This document shows, one piece after another, positions 1-6,731 of a stretch of DNA of 11,808 nt. The stretch spans positions 1-11,808 of the forward strand of contig VAXT01000085.1 of NCBI GenBank assembly GCA_005883245.1. The letters are read 5' to 3'. The notes beneath the pieces were generated by a model. That model was given only the letters and a program-made list of their open reading frames with translations, was not told the DNA's origin and ran no database searches. Every line of letters begins with the position of its first letter. Positions within the stretch are counted from its first letter, which is position 1. This stretch comes from Actinomycetota bacterium (lineage in GTDB: Bacteria > Actinomycetota > Thermoleophilia > Gaiellales > Gaiellaceae). Position numbers and translations under genes: made by a program.

Positions 1-1848
1 CTCGAGTGGCAGGGCCGCAAGATCAATCTGATCGACACACCGGGCGAACCGAGCTTCCAGGGCGACGCGATCGCCGCGCTGCACGTCGTCGAAGGCGCCC
101 TCGTCACGGTCAGCGGCGTTATGGGCGTCGAGGTGCAGACGACGAGGAACTGGAACCGGGCGGAGCAGCTGGGCCTCGCGCGCGTCATCTTCGTGAACAT
201 GCTCGACCGCGAGCGGGCGGACTTCTTCCGGGTCCTCGAGCAGCTCCGCGCGCAATTCGGAAACCAGTGCGTCGCCGTCCACCTGCCGATCGGAGCCGAG
301 CACGAGCTGAGCGGAATCCTCGACGTCCTCCACATGAGCAGCTACACGAGCCCCGCCGGCGATCGCGAGGGCAAGTCCGGCGAGATCCCGGCCCAGCTGT
401 CGGAGCAGGTGGAGCAGTATCGGACACAGCTCCTCGATTCGGTCGTCGAGACCGACGAGGCGCTAATGGAGCGTTACCTCGACGGGCAGGAGCTGTCGCC
501 GGAAGAGGTTGCATCCGCGCTCAAGAGCGCCGTCACGCGCGGCGAGCTCTTCCCGGTCATGTGCGGAGTCGCGACGAAGAACCTCGGCACGACGGCGGTG
601 CTCGACCTCCTCGTCGAGGGCGTGCCGTCACCGGCCAAGAAGGGCTCGCCGATCGAGGTCGAGGGCGCGAACAGCGCCGTATTCATCTTCAAGACCGTGG
701 CCGACCCGTTCGCGGGCCGGATCAACGTCTTCCGCGTGCTCACGGGCACGATCACATCCGACGCGACGCTCGCCAACGTGCGGACGCACGGCAAGGAACG
801 GGTCGGCGCGCTCCTCATGCTCCAGGGGAAGGAGCACGAGTCCGCCGACGAGTTCGGCGAGGGCGACCTCGGCGCGGTCGCCAAGCTCAAGGACGCCATG
901 ACCGGCGACCTGCTGCTCGACGCCGACCAGCAGGTGGAGCTGCCGAGCCTCGACTTCCCAGAGCCGGTGATGAGCTTCGCGATCACGCCGAAGGCGAAGG
1001 GCGACGAGGAGAAGGTCGCCACCTCGCTGCGCCGTCTGAGCGAAGAGGATCCGACGCTGCAGCTCCGCCGCGACCCGCAGACCGGTGAGCAGCTCGTCTC
1101 GGGCATGACCCAGATGCACGTCGAGGTCGCGGTCGACCGCCTCAGGCGCCGCTTCGGGGTCGAGGTCGACCTGAATCCGCCTCAAGTCCCGTACCTCGAG
1201 ACGATCCGCAAGGAGTCTCGGGGCCACGGTCGCTACAAGAAGCAGACCGGCGGCCGTGGGCAGTTCGGCGACGCGTACGTCGTGCTCGAACCGATCGAAG
1301 GCCACACCGGCTACGAGTTCGTGGACAAGATCGTCGGCGGCGTCATCCCGCAGGGCTTCCGCCCCGCGGTCGACAAGGGCATCCAGGAGGCGATGGTGCA
1401 GGGCGAGCTTGCCGGCGCTCCGGTGCAGGGTGTCCGCGTTCTGCTCGTCGACGGTTCGTACCACACCGTCGACTCGTCGGAGATGGCGTTCAAGGTCGCC
1501 GGCTCGCTGGCGTTCAAGCAGGCGTACGAACAGGCGGATCCGGTGCTCCTCGAGCCGATCATGGAGGTCGACGTCACGGTTCCCGACGAGACGGTCGGCT
1601 CGGTCAACGGCGACCTGAACTCGCGGCGTGGGCGCCTGCAGGGCATGGAGCCGAGCGCGGGCATGACGCGGATCAAGGCCGAGGTGCCGATGGCCGAGAT
1701 GCTCACGTACGGCCAGGCGCTGACGTCGATGACCGGCGGACGCGGCGACTACCACATGCAATTTCTGCGCTACGACGAGGTGCCGAGCCACGTCGCGCAG
1801 AAGCTGATCGAAGAGTCGAAGAAGGAAAAGGAAGAGGCGAAAGTCTGA
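1..1848 (+). CDS. EF-G-like translational GTPase (EF-G2 type), 5' end missing
   Basis: The frame is open from base 1 and ends at TGA 1846-1848, giving 615 residues. Full EF-G is about 700, so roughly 70-80 N-terminal residues (P-loop and switch I) lie outside the window. Switch II is DTPGE (fragment residues 12-16). Domain II starts near residue 210, domain III covers about 322-390, domain IV carries HGRYKKQTGGRGQFGD from residue 409, and domain V begins near LLEP (516). The tail is Lys/Glu-rich. The internal ATG at 121 is not the start, because switch II lies upstream in frame. EF-G proteins drive ribosomal translocation or recycling. Here three G-domain motifs differ from canonical EF-G: the catalytic His of DTPGH is Glu16, NKxD is NMLD (66-69), and the SAx position reads VAT (190-192). 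From memory, this pattern belongs to an actinobacterial EF-G paralog group rather than to fusA itself. The cellular role is unknown. Confidence 0.93.
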   Translation, partial: LEWQGRKINLIDTPGEPSFQGDAIAALHVVEGALVTVSGVMGVEVQTTRNWNRAEQLGLARVIFVNMLDRERADFFRVLEQLRAQFGNQCVAVHLPIGAEHELSGILDVLHMSSYTSPAGDREGKSGEIPAQLSEQVEQYRTQLLDSVVETDEALMERYLDGQELSPEEVASALKSAVTRGELFPVMCGVATKNLGTTAVLDLLVEGVPSPAKKGSPIEVEGANSAVFIFKTVADPFAGRINVFRVLTGTITSDATLANVRTHGKERVGALLMLQGKEHESADEFGEGDLGAVAKLKDAMTGDLLLDADQQVELPSLDFPEPVMSFAITPKAKGDEEKVATSLRRLSEEDPTLQLRRDPQTGEQLVSGMTQMHVEVAVDRLRRRFGVEVDLNPPQVPYLETIRKESRGHGRYKKQTGGRGQFGDAYVVLEPIEGHTGYEFVDKIVGGVIPQGFRPAVDKGIQEAMVQGELAGAPVQGVRVLLVDGSYHTVDSSEMAFKVAGSLAFKQAYEQADPVLLEPIMEVDVTVPDETVGSVNGDLNSRRGRLQGMEPSAGMTRIKAEVPMAEMLTYGQALTSMTGGRGDYHMQFLRYDEVPSHVAQKLIEESKKEKEEAKV

Positions 1849-1930
1849 GGGAGCCCGGAGGCGGAGGCGGGGGCAAGGCCCACCTCCGCGGCGGACCTCG
1901 CTTCCCTGGCCGGCGTCCCGCTCCCGCCCG

Positions 1931-1947
1931 GCGGAGCCGGGCTCCGC
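1931..1947. terminator. GC-rich hairpin downstream of the EF-G-like gene
   Basis: GCGGAGC (1931-1937), a 3-base loop and GCTCCGC (1941-1947) form a perfect 7-bp stem about 80 bases after the EF-G stop codon. There is no T-run after it, so it is at most a weak candidate for transcription termination. In sequence this GC-rich, such stems also arise by chance. Confidence 0.3.
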
Positions 1948-1956
1948 GGGCCGCCT

Positions 1957-2035
1957 CGCGCCGCTGCGCACCCTCCCGCCGGCGGGCCGTGTCTCGTAAC
2001 ACTGTCCCCCCGGCATACGGGCACGCAGCGGCGCG
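1957..2035. terminator. long inverted repeat between convergent genes
   Basis: CGCGCCGCTGCG (1957-1968) is the exact reverse complement of CGCAGCGGCGCG (2024-2035), a 12-bp stem. After a 2x2 mismatch, CCC (1971-1973) can pair with GGG (2019-2021). The enclosed region holds the perfect palindrome CCCGCCGGCGGG (1975-1986). The element sits between the EF-G stop (1848) and the stop of the leftward small gene (2062), where a bidirectional terminator would be expected. No T-tract is present on either side. Confidence 0.4.
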
Positions 2036-2061
2036 CCAGGAAACCGAGGGGCCGCCCGCTA

Positions 2062-2232
2062 CTAGGCCGTCTGTGGCTGCGACTCCTTGAGGCGCTTGAT
2101 CAGGTCGGCGACGTCTGCGAGCTCCTGCTCGAGGTCGCGCTGATACTCCTCGAGGCGCTCGAGAACGCGCTCCGGCTCATACCAGCGGTGGCCGATGCCG
2201 CGACGACGGAAATGTCTTCGTCCGTGGTGCAT
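2062..2232 (-). CDS. 56-residue coiled-coil protein coupled to PadR
   Basis: This is a small protein starting at ATG 2232-2230 and ending at TAG. The first ~17 residues are His/Arg-rich (MHHGRRHFRRRG) and residues about 20-50 form one acidic/basic amphipathic helix (ERVLERLEEYQRDLEQELAD...), which looks like a coiled coil. A strong Shine-Dalgarno run (AAGGGGG) lies about 5 bases before the ATG, inside the end of the upstream padR frame. The padR stop and this ATG are separated by only two bases, so translation is probably coupled. The function is not recognised. Its position suggests a partner or product of the PadR unit. An in-frame GTG two codons upstream is possible but would sit too close to the SD. 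Confidence 0.78.
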   Translation of the reverse strand: MHHGRRHFRRRGIGHRWYEPERVLERLEEYQRDLEQELADVADLIKRLKESQPQTA

Positions 2233-2234
2233 GT

Positions 2235-2636
2235 TCACCCCCTTTGCTCTTCGTAGCGCTTTCTGAACTGCTCGATCTGGCGCTCGATCTTCGCGAACGC
2301 CTCGACCCACTGGGCGAGCACTCGCCGACCGGACTGCGTGATCACGTAGATCCGCTTGGCCGGCCCGGGAGCGTCGTCGTCCCAGGTCGAGTCGACGAGG
2401 CCGTCGCGCTCGAGCGAGCGCAGGATCCGGTAGAGGTTGCCCATATCGATGCGCTCGGCAGGCATGAGCGCCTGGAGCTTCTCCAGCAGCTCGTAGCCGT
2501 GACCGGGGCTGTCGCGCAAAACGAGGAGGACGGCGGGCTCCGTGAAGCGCTCGAGCCGCGCCCGGACCTGCCAGCGCCCCGGGCCGAGACGACGTCGTCC
2601 GCGGGCGTGGCGCGGGAGCCCCATCCGACCCCTCAC
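2235..2636 (-). CDS. PadR-family transcriptional regulator
   Basis: The 133-residue protein has the PadR winged-helix signature. After a basic leader rich in Arg/Gly (1-30), the helix-turn-helix region runs through PAVLLVL, GHGYELLEKL (45-54), NLYRILRSLERDGLV (67-81) and the wing with KRIYVIT (94-100). A C-terminal dimerisation helix follows (about 103-133). PadR proteins are dimeric ligand-responsive repressors that often control nearby transport or detoxification genes. The start is taken as GTG 2636-2634, with GAGGG five bases upstream. ATG at 2624-2622, four codons later, with GAGGGG before it, is an equally good alternative. The next gene begins two bases after its stop. A dyad over its probable -10 suggests autorepression (inference). 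Confidence 0.9.
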   Translation of the reverse strand: MRGRMGLPRHARGRRRLGPGRWQVRARLERFTEPAVLLVLRDSPGHGYELLEKLQALMPAERIDMGNLYRILRSLERDGLVDSTWDDDAPGPAKRIYVITQSGRRVLAQWVEAFAKIERQIEQFRKRYEEQRG

Positions 2637-2654
2637 GCCAGCCCTCGCAGCAAG

Positions 2655-2670
2655 TTACAGTGTAAAACAC
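2655..2670 (-). promoter_or_regulatory. probable PadR promoter/operator
   Basis: Two overlapping perfect dyads lie 20-35 bases upstream of the padR start: TTACA-G-TGTAA (2655-2665) and GTGT-AAA-ACAC (2660-2670). Read on the minus strand, TACACT (2664-2659) inside the first dyad is a plausible -10 box. The AT-rich patch stands out in GC-rich DNA. Known PadR operators have ATGT/ACAT-type half sites, which this resembles. No convincing -35 is visible. The divergent gene at 2730 could share the control. Confidence 0.5.
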
Positions 2671-2715
2671 ACATAGCGAGACGGTAGCACGCGGGGCAGC
2701 GCGGACCGAGTGGGC

Positions 2716-2721
2716 TATAGT
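2716..2721 (+). promoter_or_regulatory. -10 box TATAGT for a leaderless transcript
   Basis: TATAGT ends 8 bases before the ATG at 2730, so transcription would begin at or within a couple of bases of the start codon. No Shine-Dalgarno precedes that ATG, which fits leaderless translation. No good -35 hexamer is seen 16-18 bases upstream. Confidence 0.45.
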
Positions 2722-2729
2722 CGCCGGCG

Positions 2730-3341
2730 ATGCGCTCGACGAGGACACTCGCCCCACAAACGTGCGCGATCTGCGAACGGACCCTGCTACTCGGGGAGCG
2801 AACGATGCGCTTTGCCCCCGAGGGTGAGGACTTCCTCGACGTCTGCCCGCTGTGTCAGGAGATCGCAGCCGAGTACGGCTGGGTCAAGGAAGGAAGCCCC
2901 ACGACGCCGACTTTCGACGAGGAGCCACGCAAGCGTCGCTTCAGCCTCGGCGCGTTCCTCGACCCGCGACGTGCGGCGCCCGACGACTCGCTTGCGCCCG
3001 AGCCGATCTTGCGCAGGCTCTCCGACCAGGAGCGCGCGATGGTCGAGGCGGCCGAGCTCTTCAACTCGAGCCCGTACCGCCGTACGGTGGGCGGAATCGG
3101 CAAGAGCCTCGGCGAGCCACACGCGAGCGTCGTGCTGCTCTCGGGCGTGAACAGCGAGGTCGTCGTCACCGTCGCCTGGGACATCTCGTGGTACCAGTAC
3201 CGCGTCCTGCCCGAGTCCGCGCAGCCGGTCCGGCTCGCGGAGCGGGGCCACGAGCTGGCCGAGCTCGAGCCGTCCTTCAGGACCTGGAACGCCCGCGTCG
3301 AGGTGGATGGACGCGTCGTGCCGGAGATCGCGCGTCTGTAG
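2730..3341 (+). CDS. hypothetical protein with N-terminal CxxC...CxxC zinc-ribbon-like motif
   Basis: The 203-residue protein runs from ATG 2730 to TAG 3341. Cys12/Cys15 and Cys39/Cys42 form two CxxC pairs 23 residues apart, a likely zinc knuckle. A basic linker (RKRRFSLGAFLDPRR) follows, then a conserved-looking domain of mixed helix and strand from about residue 90 (ILRRLSDQERAMVEAAELFN, SVVLLSGVNSEVVVTVAWDISWYQYRV). There is no signal peptide or membrane segment. I do not recognise the family; I believe similar proteins occur in Thermoleophilia, but that is from memory. It is divergent from the PadR unit, and its start looks leaderless. Confidence 0.82.
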   Translation: MRSTRTLAPQTCAICERTLLLGERTMRFAPEGEDFLDVCPLCQEIAAEYGWVKEGSPTTPTFDEEPRKRRFSLGAFLDPRRAAPDDSLAPEPILRRLSDQERAMVEAAELFNSSPYRRTVGGIGKSLGEPHASVVLLSGVNSEVVVTVAWDISWYQYRVLPESAQPVRLAERGHELAELEPSFRTWNARVEVDGRVVPEIARL

Positions 3342-3379
3342 CGCAATCCGGTGCGCGCGCTCACGCCGCCGACGCGGCA

Positions 3380-3415
3380 TTGCCCGCTTCTAAAACCGTC
3401 TTAGACTAAGACGGT
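3380..3415 (+). promoter_or_regulatory. promoter with 21-bp perfect palindrome overlapping the start codon
   Basis: TTGCCC (3380-3385) and TAGACT (3402-3407) form a -35/-10 pair with a 16-base spacer. TAGACT ends 6 bases before the GTG start at 3414, so the transcript would be leaderless. ACCGTCTTAG (3395-3404), one central base, and CTAAGACGGT (3406-3415) are an exact inverted repeat that covers the -10, the start site and the first two bases of the start codon. A dimeric repressor bound here would block initiation of the whole downstream operon. The binding protein is unknown. Confidence 0.6.
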
Positions 3416-3629
3416 GATCTATTGCGTGATCCCCCGCGAGCTCGAGGCCGAGCTCTTCGACAAGATGGTCGAGTACTACAGGGACAACCCGAACGTGACC
3501 GTCATCGTCGACCGCCGCACCGGACCCGATCGGCGGAAGGGCCGCGCGACCGGGGGCAAGCGTGAACTGCGCGATCGACGTCGCCCGCGCATCCCGGGCA
3601 CGTTCCTCGAGACCGAGGCCGAAGAATAA
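3414..3629 (+). CDS. small Arg-rich 'DRR' protein, first gene of operon
   Basis: The 71-residue protein runs from GTG 3414 to TAA 3629. The N-terminal half (MIYCVIPRELEAELFDKMVE, then YYRDNPNVTVIVDRR) looks like a short alpha/beta fold. From residue 33 it becomes Arg-rich, with repeated DRR motifs (33-35, 39-41, 54-56), ending PRIPGTFLE. Small proteins of this style, a short alpha/beta part followed by DRR repeats, occur in Thermoleophilia and related lineages as hypothetical proteins (recalled, not searched). No Shine-Dalgarno precedes the start, and a leaderless promoter is visible. The aldehyde dehydrogenase start is 10 bases downstream. Its basic tail could bind nucleic acid, but nothing shows this directly. 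Confidence 0.72.
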   Translation: MIYCVIPRELEAELFDKMVEYYRDNPNVTVIVDRRTGPDRRKGRATGGKRELRDRRRPRIPGTFLETEAEE

Positions 3630-3639
3630 GATCAACGCC

Positions 3640-5133
3640 GTGGCCATCCTCGGCGCGAAGACATTCCAGAACTACATCGACGGCGAATGGGTCGACGCCG
3701 CGTCCGGCGAGACCTTCGAGAGCACGAGCCCGGCGAACGGCGACGCGATCGGCGTCTTCCCGCGCTCGAGTGCCGCGGACGTCGAACGCGCGGTAGCCGC
3801 CGCCAAGCACGCCTATGAGGACTGGCGTCTCGTTCCCGCGCCGAAGCGCGGAGAGCTCCTCTTCCGCTTCGCGCACCTCCTGAGCGAGCAGAAGGAAGAC
3901 CTCGCGCAGCTCATGGCTCACGAGATGGGCAAGGTGCTGCCTGAGGCGCGCGGCGACGTCCAGGAAGCGATCGACATGGCGTACTACATGGGCGGCGAGG
4001 GCCGGCGCCTGTTCGGCCAGACGACGCCTTCCGAGCTCCGCGACAAGTTCAACATGAGCGTGCGCCAGCCGATCGGCGTCGTCGGCGTGATCACGCCCTG
4101 GAACTTCCCGATCGCGATCCCGAGCTGGAAGATGTTGCCCGCGCTCGTCTGCGGCAACACCGTCGTCTTCAAGCCCGCCACCGACACGCCGACGCTCGGC
4201 GAGCGCTTCGTCGAGCTGCTCGTCGAGGCCGGCGTCTCTGCCGGCGTCGTCAACATCGTCCACGGGGGCGGGGGAGAGGTCGGCAACGCGCTCGTCCAGC
4301 ACCCGGACGTCCCGGTCATCTCACTGACCGGCTCGCGTGAGACCGGCGTCGAGGTCACGAAGACGGGCGCCGACCGCCTCAAGCACATCCACCTCGAGCT
4401 GGGTGGAAAGAACGCGATCATCGTCCTCGACGACGCGAACCTCGACCTCGCGGTCGACGGAATCATCTGGTCGGCGTTCGGCACGAGCGGCCAGCGCTGT
4501 ACCGCTGCCAGCCGCGTGATCGCCCACGAGGCCGTGTACGACAAGCTCGTCGCCCGGCTCGTCGCCGAAGCCGAGAAGATGCAGCTCGGCTACGGCTGGG
4601 AAGACGAGACCGATGTCGGCCCGGTGATCAACCAGGCCGCGCTCGACAAGATCCATTCGTACACCGAGATCGGCAAGGACGAGGGCGCGACGCTCCTGAC
4701 CGGCGGCGAGGTCGCGTCCGGAAACGGTCTCGAGAAGGGCTACTACTACCGACCGACCGTGTTCGGCGACGTCGACCCGCAGATGCGGATCGCCCAGGAG
4801 GAGATCTTCGGGCCGACGACCGCGGTCATCAAGGTGCGCGACGTCGACCAGGCGATCGAGGTGTCGAACGGAATCAAGTACGGGCTCTCGTCCTCGATCT
4901 TCACCCAGGACGTGAACCGCGCCTTCCGCGCGATGCGCGACCTCAAGGCCGGCATCACGTACATCAACGCGGGCACGATCGGCGCCGAGGTGCATCTCCC
5001 GTTCGGCGGCGTCAAGGACACGGGCAACGGGCATCGCGAGGCGGGGCAGGCCGCGCTCGACTTCTTCACCGAGTGGAAGTCGATCTACGTCGACTACTCG
5101 GGCAAGCTCCAGAAGGCCCAGATCGACACCTAG
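3640..5133 (+). CDS. NAD(P)+-dependent aldehyde dehydrogenase
   Basis: The 497-residue protein is of normal ALDH length and oxidises an aldehyde to the acid through a thioester on Cys. Visible landmarks are TPWNFP with the oxyanion Asn155, KPATDTP, the cofactor-loop motif SLTGSRETG, the general base Glu253 in LELGGK, the nucleophile Cys287 in GQRCTAASR, EEIFGPTTAV, and HLPFGGVKDTGNGHREAG near the C-terminus. GTG 3640 is chosen because it gives the usual N-terminus (KTFQNYIDGEWVDA) and follows the upstream stop by 10 bases. An in-frame GTG at 3562 would overlap that gene by 68 bases. The Shine-Dalgarno is weak, so translation may be coupled. The substrate cannot be told from sequence; 2-oxoglutarate-semialdehyde and 1-pyrroline/piperideine-carboxylate dehydrogenases are relatives. 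It is followed after one base by the methyltransferase. Confidence 0.94.
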   Translation: MAILGAKTFQNYIDGEWVDAASGETFESTSPANGDAIGVFPRSSAADVERAVAAAKHAYEDWRLVPAPKRGELLFRFAHLLSEQKEDLAQLMAHEMGKVLPEARGDVQEAIDMAYYMGGEGRRLFGQTTPSELRDKFNMSVRQPIGVVGVITPWNFPIAIPSWKMLPALVCGNTVVFKPATDTPTLGERFVELLVEAGVSAGVVNIVHGGGGEVGNALVQHPDVPVISLTGSRETGVEVTKTGADRLKHIHLELGGKNAIIVLDDANLDLAVDGIIWSAFGTSGQRCTAASRVIAHEAVYDKLVARLVAEAEKMQLGYGWEDETDVGPVINQAALDKIHSYTEIGKDEGATLLTGGEVASGNGLEKGYYYRPTVFGDVDPQMRIAQEEIFGPTTAVIKVRDVDQAIEVSNGIKYGLSSSIFTQDVNRAFRAMRDLKAGITYINAGTIGAEVHLPFGGVKDTGNGHREAGQAALDFFTEWKSIYVDYSGKLQKAQIDT

Positions 5134-5134
5134 C

Positions 5135-6205
5135 GTGGCCGCGGAGGCCTCCACGCGGCGCGACGCACTGGTCGAGCGGCTGTTCGGCGCCACGCTCGGC
5201 GCGCTGGACGTCCTGTCCGTCTACCTCGGGGTCCGTCTCGGTCTCTATCGGGCGCTGGCCGACCGCGGGCCTTCCACCTCCGGCGAGCTCGCCGACGCCG
5301 CGGGGCTAAACGAGCGCTACGTCCGCGAATGGCTCGAGCAGCAGGCGACGACGGGCATCCTCGAGGTCGACGAGGAGCGCCGTTTCGCGCTGCCGCCCGG
5401 TCACGACGAGGCCCTCCTCGACGAGTCGAGCCTCAACTACGTCGCGCCCGTCGGCAAGCTCGTCGTGGCGTGCGTGCGTCCGATCGACGCGGTGCTCGAC
5501 GCGTTCCGCAGCGGCGACGGCGTCCCCTATGCGGACTACGGCGCCGACCTGCACGAGGGCCAGGCCGAGTTCACGCGCCCGATGTTCGAGCACCTGCTCG
5601 GCAGCGAGTGGTTCCCGAAGATCCCCGAGGCACACGAGCGGCTCCAGGCCGATCCTCCCGCACGGGTTGCCGACGTCGCCTGCGGCCAGGGCTACTCGAC
5701 GATTGCGATCGCGCGGGCCTATCCGAACGCGCAGGTCGACGGCATCGACCTCGACGAGGCGTCGATCGCCGCCGCGCGGGAGAACCTCGCGGGCAGCGGC
5801 GTCGAGGACCGCGTCGGGTTCCACAACCGCGACGCAGCCGACCCGGGGCTCCAGGGGCGATACGACTTCGTCTACATGCACGAGGCGCTGCACGACATGT
5901 CCTATCCGGTCGAGGTCCTGCGCGCCTGCCGCGGCTTGCTCGATGAGGGCGGGTTCGTCGTCGTCGCCGACGAGCGCGTGGCCGACGCGTTCACGGGCTC
6001 CGGGGACGACGTCGAGCGGCTCAGCTACGGCTTCAGCGTCCTCCACTGCCTGCCTGTCGGGATGGTCGGCGAGGGCGCGGCCGGAACAGGCACCGTGATG
6101 CGCGCGGACACGGTGCGCCGCTACGCGGAAGGGGCGGGCTTCGGCGGCTTCGAGGTGCTCCCGATCGAGAACGACCTCTACCGCTTCTACCGGCTCACGC
6201 CGTAG
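5135..6205 (+). CDS. SAM-dependent methyltransferase with N-terminal winged helix
   Basis: The 356-residue class I methyltransferase starts at GTG 5135, one base after the ALDH stop. Residues about 10-90 form a winged-helix dimerisation domain (LGVRLGLYRALA, TSGELADAAGLNERYVREWLEQQATTGIL), as in O-methyltransferases and the Rv2258c-type proteins of mycobacteria, which have about the same length. The SAM-binding core starts at motif I, VADVACGQGYS (178-188), with the acidic ribose-binding Asp in VDGIDLD (about 206-212), and continues through YDFVYMHEALHDM to GGFVVVADERV. No membrane segment is seen. The acceptor substrate is unknown. Tight coupling to the ALDH and to the next two genes suggests one transcript. 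Confidence 0.9.
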   Translation: MAAEASTRRDALVERLFGATLGALDVLSVYLGVRLGLYRALADRGPSTSGELADAAGLNERYVREWLEQQATTGILEVDEERRFALPPGHDEALLDESSLNYVAPVGKLVVACVRPIDAVLDAFRSGDGVPYADYGADLHEGQAEFTRPMFEHLLGSEWFPKIPEAHERLQADPPARVADVACGQGYSTIAIARAYPNAQVDGIDLDEASIAAARENLAGSGVEDRVGFHNRDAADPGLQGRYDFVYMHEALHDMSYPVEVLRACRGLLDEGGFVVVADERVADAFTGSGDDVERLSYGFSVLHCLPVGMVGEGAAGTGTVMRADTVRRYAEGAGFGGFEVLPIENDLYRFYRLTP

Positions 6206-6206
6206 C

Positions 6207-6731
6207 GTGCCGACTAGGATCGCGGTCGTCGGGACGACCTGCGCGGGCAAGACGACGGTCGCGAAGCGGCTGGCGGAGATCCACGGACTCCCGCACATCG
6301 AGCTGGACGCGCTGCACTGGGGCCCCGGCTGGAGCGAGCCGAGCGAAGATGAGTTCCGTGCGCGTGTCGAGGAGGCGCTGGACGCCGACGGCTGGGTCGG
6401 CGACGGCGGCTACCACGGCAAGCTCGGCGACCTCGTCCTCGAGCGGGCGGAGCTCGTCGTCTGGCTCGACCCGCCGCTGTCCACGGTGCTGCGCCGGCTC
6501 GGGACGAGAACGGTCCGGCGCATCCGAAGCGGCGAGGGGCTCTGGGGCGGCAACCGCGAGACCTGGCGCGGTGCGTTCTTCAGCCGCGAATCGCTGTTCC
6601 TCTGGGCGCTCAAGACCCACCGGCCCAGGCGTGCCCGCTACGAGGAGCGCCTCGCGAAGCACGACGCCGTCAGGCTGCGCTCCGCGAGCGAGACCGAGGC
6701 CTGGCTTGCCGCATCCGGGCGGCTAACGTGA
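6207..6731 (+). CDS. P-loop kinase-like protein ('topology modulation'/adenylate-kinase-like)
   Basis: The 174-residue protein starts at GTG 6207, one base after the previous stop. Walker A is GTTCAGKTT (9-17, Lys15). Other family landmarks follow in order: LPHIELDALHW, the GWVGDGGYHGKLGDLV segment, VVWLDPP (Walker-B-like strand), RTVRRIRS, LWGGNRETWRGAFFSRESLFLWALKTH and a terminal Arg-rich helix. This layout matches the small kinase-like family annotated as topology modulation protein (FlaR-like) or AAA-type ATPase. The physiological substrate of the family is not established. Its last codons overlap the next gene by four bases (GTGA). Confidence 0.87.
   Translation: MPTRIAVVGTTCAGKTTVAKRLAEIHGLPHIELDALHWGPGWSEPSEDEFRARVEEALDADGWVGDGGYHGKLGDLVLERAELVVWLDPPLSTVLRRLGTRTVRRIRSGEGLWGGNRETWRGAFFSRESLFLWALKTHRPRRARYEERLAKHDAVRLRSASETEAWLAASGRLT

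Noticed and set aside
121..1848. ATG at 121 as the start of the EF-G-like protein
   Set aside because: The frame continues upstream to base 1 and includes the switch II motif DTPGE, so the start lies before the window.
628..2016. 462-codon minus-strand open frame over the EF-G gene
   Set aside because: Its translation is a His/Arg/Leu-rich antisense shadow of EF-G, with no start signal or family motif.
2233..2757. Long minus-strand frame joining the 56-residue protein to an upstream 170-codon extension
   Set aside because: The extension is the out-of-frame shadow of padR. The strong SD and the ATG at 2232 set the real start.
3562..3639. Earlier GTG start of the aldehyde dehydrogenase
   Set aside because: It would overlap the small gene by 68 bases and add an Arg-rich N-terminus not found in the family.
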